Assembly (NCBI GenBank): GCA_026986005.1
Contig: JALSPK010000014.1
Span: 1-60,807 of the forward strand
Reading direction: 5' to 3'
Length of the DNA stretch: 60,807 nt
Source: Saprospiraceae bacterium
GTDB taxonomy: Bacteria; Bacteroidota; Bacteroidia; Chitinophagales; Saprospiraceae
The first letter of the stretch is position 1; each line of letters opens with the position of its first letter. The notes beneath the pieces are model-generated. The model was not told the DNA's origin. It worked only from the letters and a program-made list of their open reading frames with translations, and searched no databases. A program made the position numbers and the translations under genes. Below, piece after piece: positions 43,753 through 52,364 of the stretch.

Positions 43753-44781
43753 TTATCTTGTCACTCGCCCTGAAGTATTACCTTCCATCAATTTTTCAAC
43801 TTCACTAACGTTTACAAGATTAAAATCACCTTCAACTGTGTGTTTTAAACAAGAGGCTGCTACTGCAAAGTTTAAAGCAACTTGGTCATTATTATAGTTT
43901 ATCAAACCATAAATCAATCCACCCATAAATGAATCGCCTCCCCCTACTCTATCCACAATGTGGGTAATCTCATACTTTGGTGACTCATATAAATACTTAC
44001 CATCCCATAGCACGCCTGACCAAATATTAAAATTGGCATTAACAGAACCTCGCAATGTAATAATGATTTTTTTTGCTTTAGAAAATTTTGTCATCAATTG
44101 TTTTCCAACAGATTCAAAATCTTTGGCTGACAATTTTCCTTTTTCGATATCAACATTCTCCGGTTTTATCCCAAACACTTTATCTGCATCCTCTTCATTA
44201 CCAAGAATAATATCGCAATAAGAAACAAGTTCAGGCATCACTTCCTCAGGTGATTTCCCCCATTTCCAAAGTTTCTTTCTATAATTCAGGTCACAACTAA
44301 TCGTCAACCCCATTTCATAAGCAACCTGAACAGCTTCAAGGCATACTTCCGCAGCTCCTTGCGAAATAGCAGGAGTTATTCCCGTCCAATGAAACCAATT
44401 GGCATCCTTAAATACAACTTTCCAGTCGATCATCCCTTTTTCTATTGTAGAAATAGAGGAATACGCTCTATCATAAACGACTTTACTACTTCTATTAACA
44501 GCACCTTTTTCGAGAAAATAAATGCCAATCCTATCACCTCCTTTCAAAATATGGCCGGTATCAACCGAATATTTTTTCAATTCCATTTCACACCAGCTAC
44601 CGATATCATTGTCAGGCAATCTGGTTATGAAACTAACCGGAATACCATAATTTGCCAATGATACGGCAACGTTTGCTTCTCCACCTCCAAAAGTAGCATT
44701 GAGACTATTAGTTTGATTAAATCTTAAATAGCCGGGAGGTGCTAACCTAAGCATTATTTCACCAAATGTAACTACTTTCAT
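43753..44781 (-). CDS. kdgK: 2-keto-3-deoxygluconate kinase (PfkB family)
   Basis: Phosphorylates KDG to KDPG, the substrate of the aldolase encoded at 46949. The ATG at 44781 gives MKVVTFGEIMLRLAPPGYLR, the family N-terminus, with a GGGEANVAVSLANYG motif. The anionic-hole and base motif is DRVGGGDSFMGG near the C-terminus. The open frame has nine extra residues before this Met. It follows kduI after a 156-base gap that contains GC-rich imperfect palindromes. The product is cytoplasmic. Confidence 0.9.
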   Translation of the reverse strand: MKVVTFGEIMLRLAPPGYLRFNQTNSLNATFGGGEANVAVSLANYGIPVSFITRLPDNDIGSWCEMELKKYSVDTGHILKGGDRIGIYFLEKGAVNRSSKVVYDRAYSSISTIEKGMIDWKVVFKDANWFHWTGITPAISQGAAEVCLEAVQVAYEMGLTISCDLNYRKKLWKWGKSPEEVMPELVSYCDIILGNEEDADKVFGIKPENVDIEKGKLSAKDFESVGKQLMTKFSKAKKIIITLRGSVNANFNIWSGVLWDGKYLYESPKYEITHIVDRVGGGDSFMGGLIYGLINYNNDQVALNFAVAASCLKHTVEGDFNLVNVSEVEKLMEGNTSGRVTR

Positions 44782-44937
44782 TTTTGCTATTAGTTTTCTA
44801 TTGTTCAATACGCATTACTCATTACTCAATTATCAACGTAAGCTTTCCGCCCCCTTGCCAGCTGGGAAATTTTCCCTCTTTTCAATTTTCAATGTTCGTT
44901 TATCACCCCTTTGCCTCCTGCAGCGGAGAATAATCAA

Positions 44938-45780
44938 CTATTTTAAATCTTTAATAGTCACTTTATCCATATCTCCGTAATCCAAATTTTCACCTGCCAT
45001 TCCCCAAATAAAAATATAATTAGAAGTTCCTGCTCCACTGTGAATTGACCATGATGGAGAAATTGCAGCTTCCTCATTGTGCAACCAAATATGACGAGTT
45101 TCTTTTGGATCACCCATAAAATGGCTTACTGCATTACCTTCAGGAATATCAAAATAAAAGTACACTTCCATTCTTCGATTATGCGAATGTGCAGGCATAG
45201 TATTCCAAACGCTACCCGGCTTCAATTCTGTCATACCCATTTGCAATTGACAAACATCTACTACAGTATTAACTATCAACTTATAGATTGTTCTTGCATT
45301 TGATTCTTCCATTGTTCCTAATTCAACAATATCTGCATCATCTTTTGTAATCAATTTTGTAGGATATGTTGCATGTGCAGGAGCTGAATTAATATAAAAA
45401 TGAGCTGGATTACTATAATCGTCACTTTTAAAAATCACTTCTTTATTTCCCCTTCCTATATAAATAGCGTCTTTCTTCATTAAACTATATTCTTTACCTT
45501 CAACAACAATGCTCCCTGCTCCTCCAACATTTATGACCCCTAATTCTCTTCTTTCCAAGAAAAAATCAGCTTTTAAAGGATCGATAGTCTCCAGTTTTAA
45601 TTCCTTAGACTTGGGAACAGCTCCACCTGCAATAAATCTATCAAATAATGAATAAACTAAATTAATCGTATCATCCACCATCACAGGTGAAATTAAAAAT
45701 TCTGATCTTAGTCTTTCAGTATCATAAGATTTCACATCCATTGGATGCGATGCAAAACGAAGTTCGTATTTCATGCTCAT
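44938..45780 (-). CDS. kduI: 5-dehydro-4-deoxy-D-glucuronate isomerase
   Basis: Converts 5-keto-4-deoxyuronate (from unsaturated uronates made by polysaccharide lyases) to 2,5-diketo-3-deoxygluconate. The 280-residue cupin-type protein has the zinc-binding motif [14 protein letters not shown] near residue 200, and family segments [13 protein letters not shown] and [12 protein letters not shown]. The start overlaps the lacI stop by 4 bases (ATGA), so the two are translationally coupled. A second Met two codons on could also be used. Confidence 0.94.
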   Translation of the reverse strand: MSMKYELRFASHPMDVKSYDTERLRSEFLISPVMVDDTINLVYSLFDRFIAGGAVPKSKELKLETIDPLKADFFLERRELGVINVGGAGSIVVEGKEYSLMKKDAIYIGRGNKEVIFKSDDYSNPAHFYINSAPAHATYPTKLITKDDADIVELGTMEESNARTIYKLIVNTVVDVCQLQMGMTELKPGSVWNTMPAHSHNRRMEVYFYFDIPEGNAVSHFMGDPKETRHIWLHNEEAAISPSWSIHSGAGTSNYIFIWGMAGENLDYGDMDKVTIKDLK

Positions 45781-46802
45781 ATTGTTTTTCTTTTTGATGA
45801 TTCTCTAATTATTAATTTCGGATTTATTGAAAGTGAATTCAATACAATATCCTTGTTATCTGATTTTATTAAGTCAAAAAATGTCTTCGCTGCATATCGC
45901 CCCATTTCCATACTATGTTGATCTACCGAAGTGAGACTTGGAGATATGTAATTCGTGAATTTTTCATTGCTATATCCAACTACTCCAATATCTTCAGGAA
46001 TCCTGTAATTATTTTTTTTCAACCAGTTCAAAGCTCCTAATGCAACATAATCACCTGCTGCAAAAATAGCATCAGGAGGATTTTTCAATTTCATGGTCCT
46101 CTTAACTGATTCAACACCTGCCTCATAGCTTAAATTATTGGAAGTAATCAGTTTTTCATCTATTTCAATACCTCTCTTCTCCAATGCATTCAAATATCCT
46201 TGTTTCCTATTTCTATATATATTTATGTGATCGGGACCTGAAAATAAGGCAATTCTTTTATACCCTTCATCCAATAGATGGGAAACTGCTTGAAATGCAC
46301 CTTCAATATCATCATTAACAATAGTCATAGAATTTGAACTTTCCTGAACTCTATCAAAGAAAATCAGGGGAACATTCATTTTCTTGACCTGTTCTAAATG
46401 CTCAAAACAATCTGTCTCTAAACCTACAGAAATAAGTACGCCATCTACTCTGGTCTTTAAAAAAGTACTAATACAATCTCTTTCTTTATCGATTTTATCA
46501 TTAGTTTGACAAATAACGACACTATACCCTTCAGTCTTTGCTACTCCTTCTATACCTGAGATAACGTTTGCGAAAAAATCCCTATTAATATGTGGCACAA
46601 CAACTCCTATCGTCATTGATTTACCAGATCGCAAATTCGCCGCCATAGAATTCACTTGATAATTTCTTATTTTAGCAAGCTCCAATACTCTCTTCTTCAT
46701 CGCTGTACTAATACTATGATGATTCCTCAAAGCTCTTGAGATCGTGGATGTTGTTGTATTAAGCTCTTTGGCTAAATCTTGAATTGTTACTCGTTTTGCC
46801 AT
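45777..46802 (-). CDS. LacI-family transcriptional regulator
   Basis: A 341-residue repressor. The N-terminal helix-turn-helix reads [20 protein letters not shown] and is followed by the hinge helix with [13 protein letters not shown]. Residues ~60-335 are a periplasmic-binding-protein-like effector domain. It is the first gene of the uronate operon and is divergent from the aldolase-TRAP-methyltransferase operon. A CAAACGTTTG palindrome lies between them, so it probably represses both directions. Related sites precede the rhamnosidase operon and the T9SS gene. The effector is unknown; KDG or a precursor would be logical. Confidence 0.92.
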   Translation of the reverse strand: MAKRVTIQDLAKELNTTTSTISRALRNHHSISTAMKKRVLELAKIRNYQVNSMAANLRSGKSMTIGVVVPHINRDFFANVISGIEGVAKTEGYSVVICQTNDKIDKERDCISTFLKTRVDGVLISVGLETDCFEHLEQVKKMNVPLIFFDRVQESSNSMTIVNDDIEGAFQAVSHLLDEGYKRIALFSGPDHINIYRNRKQGYLNALEKRGIEIDEKLITSNNLSYEAGVESVKRTMKLKNPPDAIFAAGDYVALGALNWLKKNNYRIPEDIGVVGYSNEKFTNYISPSLTSVDQHSMEMGRYAAKTFFDLIKSDNKDIVLNSLSINPKLIIRESSKRKTI

Positions 46803-46829
46803 AATTTTTATTTGTGGTTATTTAGTCCA

Positions 46830-46862
46830 CAAAGATAAAGAAATAAAATTAACTAATTCAAA
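46830..46862 (-). promoter_or_regulatory. Promoter of the lacI-kdu operon
   Basis: On the minus strand TTTG (46862-46859), a 21-base spacer and TATCTTTG (46837-46830) match the Bacteroidota consensus. The lacI ATG follows 27 bases downstream. The operator palindrome begins 24 bases upstream of the -33 box. Confidence 0.75.
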
Positions 46863-46885
46863 AGTACAAATAAAATACAAATTAT

Positions 46886-46897
46886 GCAAACGTTTGT
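46886..46897. promoter_or_regulatory. LacI-family operator palindrome
   Basis: GCAAACGTTTGT contains the perfect 10-bp palindrome CAAACGTTTG, with the central CG step typical of LacI-family operators. It abuts the -33 box of the aldolase operon promoter, so bound repressor would block RNA polymerase. Confidence 0.8.
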
Positions 46898-46927
46898 TTG
46901 AATTATTAAAGATTATTTGTAACTTTG
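46897..46927 (+). promoter_or_regulatory. Promoter of the aldolase-TRAP-demethylase operon
   Basis: TTTG (46897-46900), a 19-base spacer and TAACTTTG (46920-46927) match the Bacteroidota -33/-7 consensus exactly. The aldolase ATG lies 21 bases beyond. The operator overlaps its first base. Confidence 0.82.
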
Positions 46928-46948
46928 TCTAATCCTTAAAACAACAAA

Positions 46949-47629
46949 ATGTTGATAATGGCTAAATTTACAAGAATTGAAGTTATACAAAAGTTTTACT
47001 ATACACCCTTAGTTCCAATATTTTACAACAAGGATTTGGAGTTATGTAAAAATATTATTTCTGCATGTTATGAAGGAGGTGTGAGGATATTTGAATTTAC
47101 TAACAGAGGAGATTTTGCACATGAAGTATATTCTGAATTACAAAAGTTCACTCATGACAATTTTCCTGAATTAGCTCTCGGGGTAGGATCGGTTTTTGAT
47201 TCGGGAACGGCATCTTTGTATATACAACTTGGTGCAAATTTTATTGTTTCCCCTATTCTAAATAGAGAAATTGCATTTACTTGTAACAGGAGAAAAGTTC
47301 TATGGACGCCAGGCTGTGGTACAATATCTGAAATTTCGGAAGCAGAATCATTAGGCGCAGAAATTGTAAAAATATTTCCGGGAGCTGCTGTAGGAGGGCC
47401 AAATTTCATTAAAGCGATAAAAGGTCCGTCACCGTGGACATCTATCATGCCAACAGGTGGAGTAACACCCGATAAAGACAATTTAAAGTCTTGGTTTCAT
47501 GCAGGTGCAAGTGTTGTCGGCATGGGCTCCAAATTGATTACAAAAGAAATAATAAATTCAGCAAACTTTAACATTTTGACTAAGAAAGTAAAAGAAGTAT
47601 TGAAAATTATAAATGAATTAAAGAAGTAA
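46949..47629 (+). CDS. eda: KDPG/KHG aldolase
   Basis: Splits 2-keto-3-deoxy-6-phosphogluconate into pyruvate and glyceraldehyde 3-phosphate, ending the uronate route that begins with kduI on the other strand. The 226 residues form a TIM barrel with the Schiff-base Lys in EIVKIFPGAAVGG, the proton-shuttling Glu in FEFTNRG, and the phosphate-binding PTGGVTPD. It is the first gene of a ten-gene operon, with 3 bases before the next gene. Why a central aldolase heads an operon of methyl-transfer genes is the key clue to what that system does. Confidence 0.92.
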   Translation: MLIMAKFTRIEVIQKFYYTPLVPIFYNKDLELCKNIISACYEGGVRIFEFTNRGDFAHEVYSELQKFTHDNFPELALGVGSVFDSGTASLYIQLGANFIVSPILNREIAFTCNRRKVLWTPGCGTISEISEAESLGAEIVKIFPGAAVGGPNFIKAIKGPSPWTSIMPTGGVTPDKDNLKSWFHAGASVVGMGSKLITKEIINSANFNILTKKVKEVLKIINELKK

Positions 47630-47632
47630 ATC

Positions 47633-48619
47633 TTGAAATTAAAGTACAGCCACATATCAGTTTTTATTTTATTTTTGTTCGTTATTTCGTGTACTGACAA
47701 CAAAGTGACTTCGCTCAAATTATCCCATGGATTGCCGGTAGACCATCCGGTTCACAAAGCAATGGAGATGATGGCAAGTCGCTTAGCAGAATTGTCCTCA
47801 AATAAAATGGAAATTAAAATTTATCCAAGTGGTCAATTGGGCTCTGAACAACAAAATGTTGAATTGTTACAAATTGGCAGTTTGGCGATGACAAAAGTTT
47901 CAGCTGCTGTCTTAGAAGGTTTTGCTGAAGAATATAAGGTATTGGGATTGCCCTATATATTCACTTCAAAACAGCATTATTATGACGTTTGTGATGGAGA
48001 TATAGGTAAAGACATTCTTTTAAGTACTCAAAAAAAATGGCTTAGAGGACTGTGTTTTTATGATGCAGGAAGTCGTAGTTTTTATTCAACAAAAAAAATG
48101 ATAAAAACACCTTCTGACTTGAAGGGAATGAAAATAAGAGTAATGAAGAGCAAGACAGCTATGGAAATGGTAAAAGCATTAGGCGGTTCTCCAAGCCCTC
48201 TTTCTTGGGGAGAATTGTATACTGCATTACAAAGTGGTGTTGTAGACGGTGCTGAGAACAATCCGCCTACTTTTTATGCATCTCATCACTATGAGGTTTG
48301 CAAAAACTATTCTCTCGACGAACATGCTTCAATACCAGATGTATTAGTAATGAGTAAAGTCGTTTGGGACAAATTAAGTAAACAAGAACAAAAATGGCTG
48401 CAACAAGCAGCAGATGAATCTGTCATTGAAGAGAGAAAACTTTGGGCTAAAGCTGAAGAAAATGCGTTAATCCAAATAAAAGAGGCAGGTGTTAAAGTGA
48501 TTAAACCAGATAAAAAACTGTTTTCAGTTAAAATTAAACATATTTACGATAGCTATCGGAACAATGAAAAGATTTACAAATATATCAAGAGGATTCAAAA
48601 TAGTGGAAAGATAAAATAA
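47633..48619 (+). CDS. dctP: TRAP transporter substrate-binding protein (DctP), lipoprotein
   Basis: The 328-residue binding protein of a TRAP transporter. Family segments are LKLSHGLPVDHPVHKAMEMM, YPSGQLGSEQQNVELLQIG, and the substrate-contacting Arg in GMKIRVMKS. Related TRAP proteins bind C4-dicarboxylates, uronates and other sugar acids. The start is a TTG codon: no ATG fits, and TTG gives a good lipoprotein signal (FILFLFVISC, Cys20), so the protein is membrane-tethered. It lies 3 bases after the aldolase stop. Confidence 0.9.
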   Translation: MKLKYSHISVFILFLFVISCTDNKVTSLKLSHGLPVDHPVHKAMEMMASRLAELSSNKMEIKIYPSGQLGSEQQNVELLQIGSLAMTKVSAAVLEGFAEEYKVLGLPYIFTSKQHYYDVCDGDIGKDILLSTQKKWLRGLCFYDAGSRSFYSTKKMIKTPSDLKGMKIRVMKSKTAMEMVKALGGSPSPLSWGELYTALQSGVVDGAENNPPTFYASHHYEVCKNYSLDEHASIPDVLVMSKVVWDKLSKQEQKWLQQAADESVIEERKLWAKAEENALIQIKEAGVKVIKPDKKLFSVKIKHIYDSYRNNEKIYKYIKRIQNSGKIK

Positions 48620-48645
48620 CAACATGTAAATAAAAAAGAGAAAAG

Positions 48646-49116
48646 ATGCCATTTATTAAAATCATAGATTCTATTTTAGAGAAAATATTAATATTTCTAA
48701 TGAGTATTTTGGTTTTTGATGTTTTATGGCAAGTGATTGGTAGATATATCTTAAATTCACCAAGTTCATTTACAGATGAGATGGCAGGATTTATACTTAT
48801 TTGGTTGGGATTATTGGGTGCCGCATATGTAAGTGGTAAAAAGGAACACTTAGCTATTGACATTTTGCTGCAAAAACTCAATCCCAAAAGACAACGAATT
48901 ATAAATATATTTATAGATTTTATTATTATCTTATTTGCTTTATCTGTTCTGATAATAGGAGGTATGTGGCTCGTATACACAAGGTTTATTTTGGAAGTAA
49001 AGTCACCTGCTTTAGGGATTTCAATGGGATACATTTATTTTGTACTACCCCTGAGTGGAGCTTTAATTCTCTATTATGCTTTAGACTCATTATTAATAAA
49101 CATAAAATCAACATAA
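48646..49116 (+). CDS. dctQ: TRAP transporter small membrane subunit (DctQ)
   Basis: A 156-residue protein with four membrane helices and the family pattern VLWQVIGRYILNSPSSFTDE, then WLGLLGAAYVSGKKEHLAID. It is the small subunit that pairs with DctM. It is separated from dctM by one base. Confidence 0.9.
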   Translation: MPFIKIIDSILEKILIFLMSILVFDVLWQVIGRYILNSPSSFTDEMAGFILIWLGLLGAAYVSGKKEHLAIDILLQKLNPKRQRIINIFIDFIIILFALSVLIIGGMWLVYTRFILEVKSPALGISMGYIYFVLPLSGALILYYALDSLLINIKST

Positions 49117-49117
49117 T

Positions 49118-50569
49118 ATGGGGACAGCAGCAATTATAGTACTTATCGTAAGTTTTGTATTTTTATTATTGATTGGTGTTCCAATAGCGTATAGTATAAG
49201 CATTTCAGGTATTTTGACAATGTTAGTTTCTATAGACTCTTTACCGGCTCTTACGACTTTTGCTCAAAGAATGGCTACCGGATTAGATAGCTTCACTCTT
49301 CTCGCCATACCGTTTTTTGTACTGGCTGGAAACATCATGAACAAAGGAGGAATTGCCGTCAGGTTAGTTGATTTTGCTAGGTCTTTAGTAGGAAATGTAA
49401 CAGGTGGACTTGCATTTGTGAATGTACTTGCAAATATGCTATTTGGTGCGATATCCGGTTCTGCTGCTGCGTCAGCTTCTGCAATAGGAAGTATTATGGG
49501 ACCGGAAATGGATAAAGAAGGTTACAGGTCAAATTTTAGTGCTGCAGTCAACATAACTTCATCCACCACCGGTTTATCCATACCTCCGAGTAATGTATTA
49601 ATAGTATATTCATTAGCAAGTGGTGGAGCTTCGATAACTGCATTATTCTTGGCCGGTTACATCCCCGGCATATTAACAGGAATTGCAATAATGCTTACTG
49701 CAATGTCAATATTAATATATAACGAAAAAGGGGTGAAAGCAGTTATTATCGCTTTGTTTAAATTCTTTTTATTTAGTCTTATATTAGGAATAATCGTATT
49801 TTCTATTTTTAAATATATTGAATCATCGTGGGTAAGAATAGCACTCTTAATATCAATCATTATTTCTCCCGGAATATATTTAAGCATCTTAAATCCCGCA
49901 AAGATAAAAGACATTACCAAAAAGTTTATCATTGCACTTCCCAGCTTAATGATGTTAGTCATTGTCGTAGGGGGAATAATCGCCGGATATTTTACTGCGA
50001 CAGAAGCTTCTGCCATTGCTGTTCTTTACGCGCTAATTCTTTCAAGCATATACAAAGAAATGTCCTTTGGAGACTTACCAAAAGTCATTTTAGGCTCAGT
50101 AAAAACAACAGCAATTGTTTTGTTTTTAGTAAGTGCAAGTATGGGGTTATCTTGGATAATGGCATATGAAAACATTCCTCAAACGGTCAGTAGTTTATTG
50201 TTGCAAGTTAGCGATAATCCTATTGTAATATTATTAATAATAAACTTAACTTTATTAGCTGTAGGTATATTTATGGATATGACACCAGCGATACTGATAT
50301 TCACGCCAATATTTTTACCTATTGTAACACAACAGTTAGGCTTAGACCCAATACATTTTGGAATAATCTTGATAATGAACCTCAGTATTGGACTTTGTAC
50401 ACCTCCGGTTGGATCTGTTTTATTTATAGGATGTAGTGTGGCCAATGTAAAGATATCCGATGTGATTAAACCGCTAATACCTCTCTATATTGCGATGATA
50501 TTAATTTTATTACTTATAACCTTTATACCGGATTTAAGTATGTGGCTACCTAAGTTATTTGATTTATAA
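49118..50569 (+). CDS. dctM: TRAP transporter large permease subunit (DctM), with an insertion
   Basis: A 483-residue permease carrying family motifs LLIGVPIAYSISISG, FVLAGNIMNKGGIA and TGLSIPPSNVLIVYSL, and the C-terminal MNLSIGLCTPPVG. Typical DctM proteins are about 430 residues. Here the stretch between YNEKG (residue ~200) and the conserved LPSLMMLVIVVGGIIAGYFT (~275) is about 45 residues longer than usual and seems to hold two extra hydrophobic helices (about 211-232 and 239-258). The transport engine is Na+-driven in known members. It lies between dctQ and the first methyltransferase gene. Confidence 0.9.
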   Translation: MGTAAIIVLIVSFVFLLLIGVPIAYSISISGILTMLVSIDSLPALTTFAQRMATGLDSFTLLAIPFFVLAGNIMNKGGIAVRLVDFARSLVGNVTGGLAFVNVLANMLFGAISGSAAASASAIGSIMGPEMDKEGYRSNFSAAVNITSSTTGLSIPPSNVLIVYSLASGGASITALFLAGYIPGILTGIAIMLTAMSILIYNEKGVKAVIIALFKFFLFSLILGIIVFSIFKYIESSWVRIALLISIIISPGIYLSILNPAKIKDITKKFIIALPSLMMLVIVVGGIIAGYFTATEASAIAVLYALILSSIYKEMSFGDLPKVILGSVKTTAIVLFLVSASMGLSWIMAYENIPQTVSSLLLQVSDNPIVILLIINLTLLAVGIFMDMTPAILIFTPIFLPIVTQQLGLDPIHFGIILIMNLSIGLCTPPVGSVLFIGCSVANVKISDVIKPLIPLYIAMILILLLITFIPDLSMWLPKLFDL

Positions 50570-50585
50570 AAAACAAAAAAAAACA

Positions 50586-51680
50586 ATGATAAAATTGACA
50601 CCAAAACAAAGAACAATGATGGCAATGGACAAAAAGGAAGTCGATAGACCTCCCGTATTTGTCACTCTAACACCACAGGCTGCAAAAAAACTGTCTGATC
50701 ATTTAAAAGTGCCATATGAAGAGCCTCTTGATTCTATGTTGTCCACAAGAATATCCCATATGGATTTGTTGACAAAATTGGGAAATGATTGTGTTGGGAT
50801 AGCAGGATGTGCACCAAAAAACAGTCCAACAAGAGTATTAAAAGATAATATCCTTATCAATGAGTGGGGCATGAAATTTGTTGATGTAGGTATCTATTTT
50901 GAATTTCATGAATACCCCCTTGCCTCTGCGACATCAGTAGAGGACATAGAAAATTATCCTTGGCCTGATCCATTTGCAGAAGGCAGATTTGACGCTGCAC
51001 AAAAAGCAATTGATAAATATGGTGACCGATATGCTATCGTAGCTGATCTTGAGACAGCATTCTTTGAAACTGCTTGGTATATGGTCGGTATGGAAAAACT
51101 TTTGATGGCTCTTGCTCTTGAAGAAGAGTATGCTTTTGCTTTACTGGATAAGATTATGAAGATAAACACGAAGATTGGAATGAAATTGATAGAAATGGGA
51201 GCAGATATAATTTGGGCTGGTGATGATTTTGGTACTCAACGAGGAATGATGGTTTCACCCGATATGTGGAGAGAGATATTCAAACCAAGAATTAAATGGA
51301 TGTTTGAACAATTCAGATCAGTTAATCCGGACATTAAAATAGCATGGCATAGCTGTGGCTCAATTTTGCCAATAATAGGGGATTTTGCAGAGATTGGACT
51401 TGATATTCTTAATCCGATACAGCCTTTAGCAGAAGGCATGACTCCAGAATACTTAAAAGAAAATCACGGACATGAACTGTGTTTTTTTGGAGGAATAGAC
51501 ATACAGCATTTGATGCCTCATGGCACAGTTGAAGAGATAAAAGCAGAGGTCAAAAGAAGAATAGATATATTAGGAGAGAAAGGAGGATATATCATAGCTC
51601 CGGCTCATAATATTCAAGATGACACATCTGTAGAAAATATATTGGCGTTTTATGATGCTGTGAAAAATTATAAAAAATAA
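50586..51680 (+). CDS. Uroporphyrinogen-decarboxylase-like corrinoid methyltransferase (MT-I)
   Basis: Starting at the ATG at 50586 the protein is 364 residues. The family (URO-D/MtaA/CmuA) is shown by LTPKQRTMMAMDKKEVDRPP, the zinc-type motif WHSCGS (His255, Cys257), FFGGIDIQHLMPHGTVEEI and a final GGYIIAPAHNIQDDT. In acetogens, members of this family (OdmB, VdmB) transfer O-methyl groups from a substrate to a corrinoid protein, and CmuA uses chloromethane. Its substrate is not readable. As the first of a corrinoid set after a TRAP transporter, it is likely to demethylate the transported compound. It is not a haem-synthesis enzyme: it lies in no haem operon. Confidence 0.85.
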   Translation: MIKLTPKQRTMMAMDKKEVDRPPVFVTLTPQAAKKLSDHLKVPYEEPLDSMLSTRISHMDLLTKLGNDCVGIAGCAPKNSPTRVLKDNILINEWGMKFVDVGIYFEFHEYPLASATSVEDIENYPWPDPFAEGRFDAAQKAIDKYGDRYAIVADLETAFFETAWYMVGMEKLLMALALEEEYAFALLDKIMKINTKIGMKLIEMGADIIWAGDDFGTQRGMMVSPDMWREIFKPRIKWMFEQFRSVNPDIKIAWHSCGSILPIIGDFAEIGLDILNPIQPLAEGMTPEYLKENHGHELCFFGGIDIQHLMPHGTVEEIKAEVKRRIDILGEKGGYIIAPAHNIQDDTSVENILAFYDAVKNYKK

Positions 51681-51707
51681 TAAAACACTTTCTAAAAATA
51701 TTTTAAT

Positions 51708-52358
51708 ATGAAAATAGATTATGCGTTACTCAACCAATATGTTTATGAGGGGAAGGCTTCTAAAGTAAAAGAAATGGTACAATCTGCAATTGATGCAGGA
51801 AATCCGGTTGCAGAAATATTGGAAGAAGGATTAATAGCGGGAATGTCCGTTTTAGGAGAGGACTTTAAACATAATATAAGGTATGTACCTGAAGTTTTGA
51901 TTGCAGCAAGAGCGATGAAGGCCGGTCAATTATTGCTAAAACCTCTTTTAACCTCAGCAGATATTCAAGCCAAGAAAAAAGGTGTTATTGTGATAGGAAC
52001 TGTTAAAGGTGATTTGCATGACATTGGCAAAAATTTAGTGACAATGATGGCAGAGGGAGCAGGATTTGAGGTATATGATATTGGCATCGACAAATCTGAC
52101 AATGATTTTGTGGAGGCTGCACTCAAGTACAACGCTGATATTGTAGGTATGAGTGCCTTACTGACTACGACAATGCCTTATATGAAGACCGTTGTAGAAA
52201 GGTTTAAGGAAGAGAAATTGGATCATATAAAAATAGTGATTGGTGGTGCACCTATCAACAGTCAATATGCTGAAGAAATAAAAGCAGATGGATTTGGTCC
52301 TGATGCTGCTTCTTCTGTCAATCTTTTTGAATCTCTTATTAGCGCAAAAGCATCTTAA
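51708..52358 (+). CDS. Corrinoid-binding methyl-carrier protein
   Basis: A 216-residue protein with an N-terminal helical cap (B12-binding 2 domain, residues ~1-88) and a Rossmann-type B12-binding domain. The cobalt ligand is His104 in the DLHDIG motif (D102, H104, G107). The further motifs SALLTTT (149-155) and GGAP (179-182) contact the nucleotide tail. Such proteins (OdmA, MtaC, CmuC-like) shuttle a methyl group between two methyltransferases. The spacing to the next gene is 6 bases. Confidence 0.95.
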   Translation: MKIDYALLNQYVYEGKASKVKEMVQSAIDAGNPVAEILEEGLIAGMSVLGEDFKHNIRYVPEVLIAARAMKAGQLLLKPLLTSADIQAKKKGVIVIGTVKGDLHDIGKNLVTMMAEGAGFEVYDIGIDKSDNDFVEAALKYNADIVGMSALLTTTMPYMKTVVERFKEEKLDHIKIVIGGAPINSQYAEEIKADGFGPDAASSVNLFESLISAKAS

Positions 52359-52364
52359 ATAAAA

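Noticed and set aside
50586-51680. Uroporphyrinogen decarboxylase of haem synthesis
   Set aside because: The gene is locked in an operon with corrinoid methyl-transfer proteins, and its WHSCGS motif fits the zinc-dependent methyltransferase branch.
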